A DNA stretch of 64,000 nucleotides from Lentisphaerae bacterium GWF2_49_21 (lineage in GTDB: Bacteria; Verrucomicrobiota; Lentisphaeria; Victivallales; GWF2-50-93): NCBI GenBank assembly GCA_001804805.1, contig MHBH01000039.1, positions 62,001 to 126,000 on the forward strand, given 5' to 3'. Below the pieces are notes generated by a model. It had not been told where the DNA came from, ran no database searches, and saw only the letters and a program-made list of their open reading frames with translations. A program made the translations under genes and the position numbers. This document shows, one piece after another, positions 42,834-50,968 of this stretch. Numbering within the stretch: position 1 is the stretch's first letter; the number at the start of each line of letters is the position of its first letter.

Positions 42834-44171
42834 ATGAGGAGGTTGAGGACATTCATCAAGGATACCAGGCGGCGTTTCTACGAGGGGCCGGACTGGATCG
42901 AACTGCCCAACTACATAAGGAATTCATCCTACCGGTCGCCGACTCTGCTGTTCATGGCTTGGACCTACGCGTATTACACCAGCTTCTTCACCATTCCCGG
43001 ACGCATAATCATCGCGATAAGCTTCCTGATCGTGTCATACAGCCTGACGCTCCTCCAGAATCCCATCAGGATCATGGCGTTCTCGCTTCTCGCAATTTTC
43101 GCCTCCGACTTCATAATCGGATTCCTTCTGCGTCCACGTCTCAGGATCAGGAGGGAACTGCCGGTGCGGGCGAGGGCTGGCAGCAAGGTCAGGATTGACT
43201 ACTACGTAAAAAACATCCGCAACATTCCCGCATGGAACATCAACCTGGACAACTATATGCCAGGTTCGAGTATAAAGCATGCGGATTCTCCGGCTTCAGC
43301 CGAATACATAGGCGCCGAGGCCGAGATCAACCTGAGTTCCTTTCTAGTCCCCGACAAGAGAGGCGTCTACAACATGCCGGCACCGCTTGCCGATTCCACT
43401 TTTCCTTTCGGCATCTTCCGCTGGATTTCGCGCGGACATGATATGCAGAGGCTTCTCATATATCCCGACTACAGGACCTTGAACTCCGTGCAACTGCCTA
43501 TCGGCCAGCGCTACCAGCGCAACGCGAATCCGAGGGTTTCCAAGGTCGGCGAATCCATGGAGTTCCTCGGTTGTCGCCAATTCCGTACAGGTGACAATCC
43601 CCGTCACATACACTGGCCGAGTACGGCGAGGACAGGGGAGCTGGTTGTCCGTGAATTCCAGGAGGAGTACCTTGCAAGGATGGCGTTGATCGTCGATACT
43701 TCGGCACGCAGTCCCGGACCTCTGAGGCGTTTCTTCTCGATGAAGGAATATGTCTATACCGACCTTGAAGCCGCGCTGTCGCTTTCCGCAGCCGTCTCCG
43801 AACATCTGCTCAAGGGGGATTTCGTAGTCGACCTTTTTGCCGCCGGTCCTGAAGTCTATCATCTCAAGACGGGCAGGAGCCTCGCCCAGTTCGAGAACAT
43901 CCTCGACATACTTGCGTGCATAGATCCGTGTCCGGGCGAATGTTTCGGTGCGCTCAAGCCGGAGATACTCAATGAGATCGCCTGCATCGGAAGCGCAATC
44001 GTGATCCTGCTGAAATGGGATAAGACAAGGGAAGCGCTCGTAAGACAGCTCGCAGAATCCGGGACGGTCGTCAAGACGATTATTTTATGTGACGGGGAGA
44101 TGGATGGGCCGCCGGGTGCGATCAATATCAGCTGCAAGGATGTGCTTGCGGGAAATGTGAAGGAAATATGA
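42834..44171 (+). CDS. DUF58 domain membrane protein
   Basis: 445 residues from the ATG at 42834 with AGGAG upstream; the longer frame begins inside repeat DNA. Two N-terminal membrane helices (about 40-60 and 65-95) are followed by a beta-rich region and the DUF58 signature FLGCRQFRTGDNPRHIHWPSTARTGELVVREF, then a von Willebrand-like fold. DUF58 proteins usually lie in MoxR-DUF58-transglutaminase clusters. Here the transglutaminase is next but no MoxR ATPase is adjacent. Function in the envelope is inferred. Confidence 0.87.
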   Translation: MRRLRTFIKDTRRRFYEGPDWIELPNYIRNSSYRSPTLLFMAWTYAYYTSFFTIPGRIIIAISFLIVSYSLTLLQNPIRIMAFSLLAIFASDFIIGFLLRPRLRIRRELPVRARAGSKVRIDYYVKNIRNIPAWNINLDNYMPGSSIKHADSPASAEYIGAEAEINLSSFLVPDKRGVYNMPAPLADSTFPFGIFRWISRGHDMQRLLIYPDYRTLNSVQLPIGQRYQRNANPRVSKVGESMEFLGCRQFRTGDNPRHIHWPSTARTGELVVREFQEEYLARMALIVDTSARSPGPLRRFFSMKEYVYTDLEAALSLSAAVSEHLLKGDFVVDLFAAGPEVYHLKTGRSLAQFENILDILACIDPCPGECFGALKPEILNEIACIGSAIVILLKWDKTREALVRQLAESGTVVKTIILCDGEMDGPPGAINISCKDVLAGNVKEI

Positions 44172-44272
44172 AGAAATGGATGGTTGGATTGTTGGATGAG
44201 TGGATGGATGGGCGGGTGGATGGGCGGGTGGATGGTTACATACTAATAGTTCCACAATTGAATTGACGAAAA

Positions 44273-44326
44273 GGTAGGGCGCTCTCTCCGAGAGCGCCGC
44301 GGACGGCTCGGAGAGCCGTCCCTACC
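44273..44326. repeat. Three-way-junction repeat, GGTAGGG family
   Basis: Outer stem GGTAGGG / CCCTACC encloses two perfect hairpins: GGCGCTCTC-TCC-GAGAGCGCC and GGACGGCTC-GGA-GAGCCGTCC. The whole folds as a compact three-way junction of about 54 bases. Confidence 0.85.
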
Positions 44327-44441
44327 TGCCAATTTTCAATTGGCATAATGTCAATACTATTTCGAGACTATTAGTAAGGCTAAGAACATGTCTTGCGACA
44401 TTGACTACAAGCATATTCAAAGCAATTGGGAATGTGCTCGT

Positions 44442-44468
44442 AGTTAAGCCCGCAAGGGCTGTTCTTGG
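44442..44468. repeat. AAGTCCGCAAGGGCTGTTCT-type repeat (copy 2)
   Basis: Differs at two positions from the copy at 39092-39119. Confidence 0.6.
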
Positions 44469-44504
44469 ATTTTGGAACTTGGAAATTAATGGATTGGTGG
44501 ATGA

Positions 44505-46649
44505 ATGGATTCAGTCGGTTTACAAAATGGATTTGAAAAATCGGTTCTTAGGAAGGACAGGACGTTCGTGCTCCTGGCCGCCGGGATGGTGCTGCCTGCG
44601 GCATTCCTGCTTTCTGCGACATTGAATCTGCCGCATGTGATGATCATCTGCGCGATCGGGCTGATCATCTCGTTCGCCATGGGGAAGGCCGTGAAGTTCA
44701 CCGACCGTTCGGTCATATACAGTATCGTGGCCTCGCTCGTGCTCTCGGTGATACTGGATCTCGCGTTCCCGGTTGACAAGAACAGGTTCATCCTTCTTGG
44801 TGACATCTTCTCTACCAACATAACGGCCCCGTTCCTTTTGTACATGGCGGTACTGATCACCTTTTTCGAGTTCAATCCGTACAGCACCGGTGTTGCAGCT
44901 TCATTTTCGCTCTTTGCGGTGATGTTGAGCAGCGACATAACTCTCAATACCCAGCAGACCGAAGGACTGCTCTTCTTCACGGCCCATACGAAGAGCTTCA
45001 ACAAGATCTTTGCGGCGACAATAATCACCGAAGTGATCTTCATCCTGCTGGCACTGCAGCCCAGGAAACTCCTCTGCACGAGCATTTCGGGGAAATGGGA
45101 GAAGAGATTAGTGCTTGTCTTTGCGATCGTCTTCACTGTCTTCATCGGCATCAGCGGCTACCATCTGTTCAGGGCCTTCGAAGACGATATCAGGAGGATT
45201 GAGAACATGTTCCTCAGGATAGGCATGAGGCGTTATTCCAATCTGCGCTATGTCGTCTTCTCAAAGGAGGTGAACCTGAACCGCCTTCTTTCATCGGAGC
45301 TTGAAAAGAACAAGGCCGTGGTGGTGCTCCGTGCGGAAGCCAAGTCGGCGCCAGGTTATCTCAGAGGGAGGGCCTATACGAATTACCGCGACGGCAAATG
45401 GACCACGCCTGATGTTTCATTCCAGAAAATGCTGTTCACCTCATATGAAGGTGTCATTGCATTTAAAAGCTTCTACCACAAGGGCGGTGAAAAGAACTCG
45501 AGCAATCCAGTCAGCATCTATCCGTCACGCCGCTTCTCCAGCGATGTCCTGCTCGTGCCCGGCAGCGGGAACAGGTTTGACATCGTGGCTGACAGATTGA
45601 GTTTCTCCCCGGACGGAGTGCTGGTGCCGGAAGAATGGGAGAAGGACGGCGGATATACGGTCTTCCTGCCGAAATATTCAGGTGACAGCGCATATCCTGG
45701 ACCTGAAAATCCCGAAGATCCGAATCTGCTCCAGGTGCCACGCGGCATTTCAAAGGACATTTCCCCGATGCTGTCTTCAATAGTTCCAGGGAAGGATGCC
45801 AGCGACAGGGAGGTGCTCAGACAGATATCGTTGTTCATGCATAATTATAAATACAGCACCGATGTGGACGAACCGCCGATCGGCGTCGATCCGGCGATGA
45901 ATTTCCTTATGAACACGAAGAGCGGACATTGCGAGCTTTTCGCCACCGCTACGGTCCTGCTTCTCAGGCAGCAGGGCATTCCTGCGAGGTATGTGACCGG
46001 TTTCGTCTGTGAGGAGGCTCATCCTTCCCGGCGCTATTATCTGTCGAGGCTTGGCGATGCCCATGCCTGGGCCGAGGCGTATATCAAGGGGGAAGGCAAG
46101 TGGATCCTCGTTGAAAACACACCTCCGTCAGGCATCCCCAGCAGGCAGGAAATCGGATTCTGGGATACATGGATGGACAGGATCAAGGAAATATTCCAGA
46201 CTGGTCTGGCCGATCTCCGCAGAGGTTATTTCGCAAAGGCAGTTATAGATATTGTCTCGGCATTAGTTGTCCTGGTGAAGGATTTCGTATGGCATCCGTT
46301 CAGGGGGATCGGGTGTCTTGTCCTTATCGGCGCCGGGATCATTTATTTCATGCGCAGGAGGGAGACGATGCTGAGGCTCAAGTCGGAAATATCTCCGGAG
46401 ACGGCTGTCCTCAGGCTCGAATATTTGAGGCTGGAAAAGTTCATAAGGCGGAAGCGTGGCGCCTCAAGGCCGAAAAACATGACCGTTTCCGAATGGATCG
46501 GAGGTTTCTCAGTTTCCGATGATATGCTTGCGAAGTTCGCAGAGATTTCCAGGAAATATGTGGGCATGCGCTTCCGGCAGCGCAATCCGACCGATGCGGA
46601 AATCGGAGATTTCAGGAAATGCGCCAGAGAATTCATGCGGAGCCATTGA
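44505..46649 (+). CDS. Membrane protein with transglutaminase-like domain (TgpA type)
   Basis: 714 residues. An N-terminal block of five to six membrane helices (about 20-225) is followed by a soluble part with the transglutaminase core: Cys in KSGHCELFATATVLLLRQQGIPARYVTGF, His in DAHAWAEAYI, and the third position in WILVENTPPSG. In most relatives the last motif has Asp before P-T-P; here it is Glu-Asn, a possible change at the triad's acidic residue. One more membrane helix (about 600-620) precedes a cytoplasmic DUF4129-like C-terminus. It forms an operon with the DUF58 gene. Probably acts in the periplasm on protein or peptide amides. Confidence 0.87.
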   Translation: MDSVGLQNGFEKSVLRKDRTFVLLAAGMVLPAAFLLSATLNLPHVMIICAIGLIISFAMGKAVKFTDRSVIYSIVASLVLSVILDLAFPVDKNRFILLGDIFSTNITAPFLLYMAVLITFFEFNPYSTGVAASFSLFAVMLSSDITLNTQQTEGLLFFTAHTKSFNKIFAATIITEVIFILLALQPRKLLCTSISGKWEKRLVLVFAIVFTVFIGISGYHLFRAFEDDIRRIENMFLRIGMRRYSNLRYVVFSKEVNLNRLLSSELEKNKAVVVLRAEAKSAPGYLRGRAYTNYRDGKWTTPDVSFQKMLFTSYEGVIAFKSFYHKGGEKNSSNPVSIYPSRRFSSDVLLVPGSGNRFDIVADRLSFSPDGVLVPEEWEKDGGYTVFLPKYSGDSAYPGPENPEDPNLLQVPRGISKDISPMLSSIVPGKDASDREVLRQISLFMHNYKYSTDVDEPPIGVDPAMNFLMNTKSGHCELFATATVLLLRQQGIPARYVTGFVCEEAHPSRRYYLSRLGDAHAWAEAYIKGEGKWILVENTPPSGIPSRQEIGFWDTWMDRIKEIFQTGLADLRRGYFAKAVIDIVSALVVLVKDFVWHPFRGIGCLVLIGAGIIYFMRRRETMLRLKSEISPETAVLRLEYLRLEKFIRRKRGASRPKNMTVSEWIGGFSVSDDMLAKFAEISRKYVGMRFRQRNPTDAEIGDFRKCAREFMRSH

Positions 46650-46651
46650 AT

Positions 46652-47143
46652 ATGAAGAATGAAAACAAAGATCCGTTCCAGAAGGCGTATGAAACGTCAG
46701 GCAGGCTTCTTTCGAGAAGACCGCATTCAGCCGGAGAACTTACAGCCAAGCTCCGCCAGAGGGGATTTTCCCCGGAAGTGATCGGCGGGACTGTTTCGAA
46801 GCTGCTTTCATGCGGATTTCTTGATGATGCGAAATTCGCAGAGGCGTATTTCGACGAACTGAAGGCCAAGGGATTCGGTGTCATGCGCATCAAAATGGCG
46901 ATGAAGAAACGCGGGATAAGCGATGATATCCTCTCTGAGATCATGCAGGGGAAGATTTCGCCGGACGAGGAGATCGAAGGCGCGGTTGCAGCTCTGGTGA
47001 AAAGGAAACTCCACTTTTCCAGGGAGGAGGATCCGCTGAAAAGGCGGCAGAAAATGTTCAGATACCTTGCATCGCGCGGATTTCAGTCGTCTGTTATATG
47101 CAGGGCGGTGGGGGAATTCAACGAACCGGCGAGGGAAGAATAA
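46652..47143 (+). CDS. recX: RecX-family regulatory protein
   Basis: 163 residues from the ATG at 46652, two bases after the preceding stop. The order RPHSAGELTAKLRQRGFSPEVIGGTVSKLLSCGFLDDAKFAEAYFDEL is typical RecX, and the three-helix repeats continue (KMAMKKRGISDDILSEIM, RKMFRYLASRGFQSSVI). RecX modulates RecA filaments. recA is not adjacent here; the gene is tied instead to the DUF58/transglutaminase genes. Confidence 0.8.
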   Translation: MKNENKDPFQKAYETSGRLLSRRPHSAGELTAKLRQRGFSPEVIGGTVSKLLSCGFLDDAKFAEAYFDELKAKGFGVMRIKMAMKKRGISDDILSEIMQGKISPDEEIEGAVAALVKRKLHFSREEDPLKRRQKMFRYLASRGFQSSVICRAVGEFNEPAREE

Positions 47144-47150
47144 TACATGA

Positions 47151-47239
47151 ACTTTGAACATTCAACTTCGAACTTCCAACATCGAATTAATTCTCTTGGA
47201 TTGGATGTTCAAAGTTGAATGTTGAATGTTCGATGTTCA
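47151..47239. repeat. Periodic TTCAA/TTCGA inverted repeat
   Basis: Left arm is built from AACTTTGAACATTCAACTTCG and the right from matching AAAGTTGAATGTTGAATGTTCGATG units, an imperfect inverted repeat with an internal period of about 8-9 bases. The same design occurs at 53716-53808. It ends 17 bases before the next start codon. Confidence 0.75.
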
Positions 47240-47255
47240 GGAATTTGGATTATCC

Positions 47256-48242
47256 ATGAAGACACTTGACATAAAAAAACTCTATTCCGGGGGGCTCATC
47301 ACGAATTATTTCTGCTCCTCGAGGTGCCGCCACTGCCTCTACGGCTGCGGGCCTGAATGGGAACGGATTTATATCGAGCCGGAGCAGGCGGAGAAGAATC
47401 TCCTTAAGGTGAAAAGCCTCGGATGCACGTCGGTGCATATCGGGGGAGGGGAGCCTTTTCTGCGTCCGGACGGTCTCCTCGAAGTCCTCAAGGTCGCCAA
47501 GAAGACAGGAGTCGCCATTGAGTATGTGGAGACCAACTCCTCATGGTTCAAGGATGAGAAGAGCGCCTGTGCGATACTCGAGAAGCTGAAGCCGCACGGA
47601 CTTGAAACAGTCCTGGTGTCTGTAAGCCCGTTCCACAACGAATTCATTCCGTTCATGAAGGTGAAGGGTGTGATAAACGCATGCCGGATTACGGGGGTCG
47701 GGATTTTCCCGTGGATGAAGACATTCATTCCTGAGACCGGATCGTTTGACGAAACATCGATACACAACCTGGAGGAATATGAGCAGAGATACGGCAAGAA
47801 ATATATGATAGATCTTATTTCCAGATACGGGCTCACGATGCGAGGCCGCGCCCTCAGGACCTATGCGGAAAAATTGAACAGGCGTTCCCTGGAGGAGATC
47901 CTGAAGGCGAACGATGGAGGATGCTATGAGCTTTCGGACGTTTCGCATTTCCATGTCGATCTCTTTGGAAATTACATCCCCGGACTCTGCACGGGGCTTT
48001 CGATCCGTCTGGAGGATCTCGGGAAACCCCTTGGCATAGTGGACTATCTTATGCTGAACATACTCTACGAGAAGGGGATTGGCGCATTCCTGGAATTCGC
48101 ATCATTGAACTATGGATTCCGCGCGGAAAGGGAATACCTTTCGAAGTGCGAGCTGTGCTTCGAGATCCGGAGACACCTTGTCCTGAACAGGAAGATCGTT
48201 TCAAAGGAGCTCCAGCCAGGCGAGTTCTACTCCAACGTATAA
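47256..48242 (+). CDS. Radical SAM protein of unknown reaction
   Basis: 328 residues from the ATG at 47256. NYFCSSRCRHCLYGCG gives the CxxxCxxC cluster site, and VHIGGGEPFLRPDGLLEVL the GGE and SAM-binding region. Four further cysteines near the C-terminus (GGCYELSD, KCELCFEIR) could hold part of an auxiliary cluster. The partial TIM-barrel length fits the SPASM-like or peptide/anaerobic maturase classes, but no partner gene is beside it. Its ribosome site is poor because the repeat ends just upstream. Confidence 0.8.
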   Translation: MKTLDIKKLYSGGLITNYFCSSRCRHCLYGCGPEWERIYIEPEQAEKNLLKVKSLGCTSVHIGGGEPFLRPDGLLEVLKVAKKTGVAIEYVETNSSWFKDEKSACAILEKLKPHGLETVLVSVSPFHNEFIPFMKVKGVINACRITGVGIFPWMKTFIPETGSFDETSIHNLEEYEQRYGKKYMIDLISRYGLTMRGRALRTYAEKLNRRSLEEILKANDGGCYELSDVSHFHVDLFGNYIPGLCTGLSIRLEDLGKPLGIVDYLMLNILYEKGIGAFLEFASLNYGFRAEREYLSKCELCFEIRRHLVLNRKIVSKELQPGEFYSNV

Positions 48243-48547
48243 TAGTCTGAATTTTTGACTCGTCCATTTCAAGGACGAATCACTTGGAGTGCGGCAATTC
48301 ATTGCCGCCTTGTTCCGCGAAATTCATTTCGCGGACTATTCTTCTTTTGGACGGAATAAATTCCGTCGTTTAAGGCGGCAATCAGTCTTCGCTAAGAAGC
48401 TACGCCCGACACGTGAATTGCCGCACTTCTACGGTCAGGCTCTCGCCTGACATAAGAAAGGCAAAAACTTCCAGTATTGATTACCAAGACGGCATTTTAA
48501 TGCTAGGTTACACGGTTTGAATAATATTTCATATTGTGAGGTTTTCC
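48243..48547. other. Nested-palindrome gap before purD
   Basis: 305 bases without a gene. Most of it (48288-48427) is the nested repeat listed below, followed by a GTCAGGC ... CGCCTGAC hairpin at about 48436-48451. A GAGG site precedes the purD ATG. Confidence 0.65.
48288..48427. repeat. Nested inverted repeat, AGTGCGGCA family, containing other repeats
   Basis: Outer arms AGTGCGGCAATTCA (48288-48301) and TGAATTGCCGCACT (48414-48427) are perfect complements. Inside, ATTGCCGCCTT (48301-48311) pairs with AAGGCGGCAAT (48372-48382) and encloses two more hairpins (TCCGCGAAAT ... ATTTCGCGGA; GACGGAAT ... ATTCCGTC). A CTTCG/CTACG-family repeat (48386-48410) fills the space between inner and outer right arms. 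Confidence 0.85.
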
Positions 48548-49837
48548 ATGAGAATTCTTGTGATCGGAAGCGGAGGAAGGGAACATGCAATCTGCTGGAA
48601 GCTTGTCCAGAGCCCTAAGACTGAAAAAGTCTACTGCGCCCCTGGCAATGCCGGAATTGCGAATGTCGCAGAATGCCTGGACATCGCCGCGACCGATATT
48701 GACAAGCTGCTGAAATTCGCAAAGGAGAAATATATCAATCTTACGGTCGTCGGACCTGAAGCTCCGCTCTGCGACGGGATAGTCGACGCCTTCAGGAGGG
48801 AGAACCTGCCTGTCTTCGGCCCGGACAAGTCGTCAGCCCGTCTTGAAGGCAGCAAGTCCTTCGCCAAGATGTTCATGATGAAGAATGGGATTCCTACAGC
48901 CGCCTCCCGTGGTTTTACGGAGGAGGTCCAGGCAATTGCGCATGTCAAGACTCTCTTTACGGCAAATCCGCCGCCAAAGGGGGTTGTCGTCAAGGCCGAC
49001 GGCCTCGCCGCAGGAAAAGGTGTTATTCTCGCATATAATCTCAAGGAGGCCAATGACGCCATCAATCTTTGTTTTAGAGGGACTTTCGGGGATGCCGGAA
49101 AAAAAGTGATCATAGAGGACCTTCTTGTTGGAGAGGAAACTTCCATCCTCGCGCTGACAGACGGGAACACCATCGTGCCTCTTGTTACTTCGCAGGATCA
49201 TAAGAGGGCCGGGGATCGCGATACCGGACCGAACACAGGTGGAATGGGCGCCTATTCGCCTGCACCTGTCGTTACCGAGAAAATGTTCCAGGAGATAGAC
49301 GAGAAAGTCCTGCAGAAGTTCCTGAAGGGGATTAAGGACGAAAAGCTTTATTACCGCGGAATCATATATGCTGGAATAATGATTACGGCCGAAGGGCCGA
49401 AGGTTTTAGAGTTCAATGTCAGGTTCGGGGATCCGGAGACGCAGGCCGTCCTGATGCGGCTTGAATCCGATCTTGCGGAAGTGATGCTGAAAACTTCACT
49501 TGGAAGGCTCAATGAAGTCAAGCTCAAATGGACGGATGAACCAGCAGTCTGTATTGTCATGGCGTCCGGAGGATATCCAGGATCATACAAGAAAGGTTTT
49601 CCGATAACCGGGCTTGAAGAGGCGGAGGCTACGGGTGCGGTCGTCTTCCACGCCGGTACTGCAATACAGGACGGCAAGATCGTGAACTCAGGCGGACGTG
49701 TCCTCGGCGTCACGGCGAAAGGCGCGAATATCAAGGACGCGATCGACAACGCCTACAAGGCCGTGAATGAGATCTACTGGCTTGAATGCTTCTTCAGGAA
49801 GGACATCGGGCACAAGGCGCTGGAGAGGAAACAGTAG
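48548..49837 (+). CDS. purD: Phosphoribosylamine-glycine ligase
   Basis: 429 residues, the usual PurD length. GSGGREHAICWKL is the N-terminal signature. The ATP-grasp core includes VVKADGLAAGKGVILA and EDLLVGEETSILALTDG, and the C-terminal part GGYPGSYKKGFPI. It makes glycinamide ribonucleotide from phosphoribosylamine, glycine and ATP in purine synthesis. Start chosen at 48548 with GAGG six bases upstream. A terminator follows at 49911. Confidence 0.95.
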   Translation: MRILVIGSGGREHAICWKLVQSPKTEKVYCAPGNAGIANVAECLDIAATDIDKLLKFAKEKYINLTVVGPEAPLCDGIVDAFRRENLPVFGPDKSSARLEGSKSFAKMFMMKNGIPTAASRGFTEEVQAIAHVKTLFTANPPPKGVVVKADGLAAGKGVILAYNLKEANDAINLCFRGTFGDAGKKVIIEDLLVGEETSILALTDGNTIVPLVTSQDHKRAGDRDTGPNTGGMGAYSPAPVVTEKMFQEIDEKVLQKFLKGIKDEKLYYRGIIYAGIMITAEGPKVLEFNVRFGDPETQAVLMRLESDLAEVMLKTSLGRLNEVKLKWTDEPAVCIVMASGGYPGSYKKGFPITGLEEAEATGAVVFHAGTAIQDGKIVNSGGRVLGVTAKGANIKDAIDNAYKAVNEIYWLECFFRKDIGHKALERKQ

Positions 49838-49910
49838 CTTGTAACTGGTAACTTGATACTCGATACTCGGAATTTGTATTATTAAGTCAGCGCAGCCGGC
49901 GAAATAATTT

Positions 49911-49938
49911 AGCCCCATGCGTCAGCGTGGGGTTTTTA
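49911..49938 (+). terminator. Rho-independent terminator after purD
   Basis: CCCCATGC (49913-49920), loop GTCA, GCGTGGGG (49925-49932) with one T-G pair, then TTTTT. It lies 74 bases after the purD stop. Confidence 0.8.
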
Positions 49939-50006
49939 GTCTCAAGTAGAAGATAATCAGAACCTCAGCAGGATGGCGACATAAGCATGCCTTGAGGCAA
50001 TATCCC

Positions 50007-50951
50007 TTAATTCTTCGGCCAGAGGTAGGCGACGTATCCGATATAGATCAGCAGCAGGATCAATCCTTCAAACCGGTTAATTGTAAATCCGGTCTTCATC
50101 AGCGTGAAGAGTATTCCTGCCGTCAGCAGCATCGTGAAAATATCAAAGTTGCTTATCCCCGGCGCGCTTATCGGCGAAATGAGTCCGGCAATTCCGACTA
50201 TGCACAGGATGTTGAAGATGTTCGACCCGACGATGTTGCCGATTGAAATGTCGGACTGCTTTCTTGCCGATGCGACCACCGAGGTGGCGAGTTCGGGGAG
50301 GCTGGTGCCGGCCGCGACTATCGTAAGACCTATTACAGCTTCGCTGATGTTGAATGCCTTTGCAATCATGATCGCGCCGTCGACCAGGAATCTTGCGCCA
50401 ACGACCAAGGTTATGAGTCCGGCGGCTATGAAGAAGATGCAAACGGAAAGATCGTATTCGGCCTTTATCTCATTATAATCCCCTGCCGATTTGCTCTTCT
50501 TGACCTCGCTTCGCGCCATCCTGATGACGACGACAGTGTATGTGATGAGTCCGAGGAAGAGGATTAAGGCTTCAATCCTGCTTATATTTCTGTCGATGAA
50601 GAATATGGTGAACAGGACTGTCACCAGTATCATGATTGGCGTGTCGAAGCGCAGGAGCTGGAGTTTGACCTTGAGAGGCTTTATCATGGCGGACATCCCG
50701 AGGATCAGGGCGATGTTGAATATGTTTGATCCGACCACGTTGCCGATCGAGATTTCACCGTGGCCAGTAAGTGCGGCATCGACGCTGACCATGAGTTCAG
50801 GGCAGCTTGTCCCGAACGCGACTACGGTGAGTCCCACTACGAGGGGAGTTATTCCGGCTTTTACGGCCAGGCTGGCGCCTCCGCCTACGAGCCATTCGCC
50901 TCCATAGTAGAGAAGGACAAATCCGACAAGTATTAAAATTGCTTCAATCAT
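50007..50951 (-). CDS. CaCA-family Na+/Ca2+ exchanger (YrbG-like)
   Basis: 314 residues with the two inverted alpha repeats: GTSCPELMVSV ... GEISIGNVVGSNIFNI and GTSLPELATSVVA ... DISIGNIVGSNIFNI. About ten membrane helices. It exchanges Na+ or K+ for Ca2+ across the inner membrane. It is the second gene after kup, 17 bases downstream, so the two are probably co-transcribed. Confidence 0.92.
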   Translation of the reverse strand: MIEAILILVGFVLLYYGGEWLVGGGASLAVKAGITPLVVGLTVVAFGTSCPELMVSVDAALTGHGEISIGNVVGSNIFNIALILGMSAMIKPLKVKLQLLRFDTPIMILVTVLFTIFFIDRNISRIEALILFLGLITYTVVVIRMARSEVKKSKSAGDYNEIKAEYDLSVCIFFIAAGLITLVVGARFLVDGAIMIAKAFNISEAVIGLTIVAAGTSLPELATSVVASARKQSDISIGNIVGSNIFNILCIVGIAGLISPISAPGISNFDIFTMLLTAGILFTLMKTGFTINRFEGLILLLIYIGYVAYLWPKN

Positions 50952-50968
50952 AAATTTCCCATGAAAAT

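Larger units (their letters stand above)
44172..44504. other. Gap with tandem GGATGG-type repeats and palindromes
   Basis: 333 bases, no gene. It holds a short tandem array (TGGATGGGCGGG units, 44176-44236), the three-way GGTAGGG palindrome (44273-44326) and a second copy of the AAGTCCGCAAGGGCTGTTCT-type repeat (44442-44468). Confidence 0.65.
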
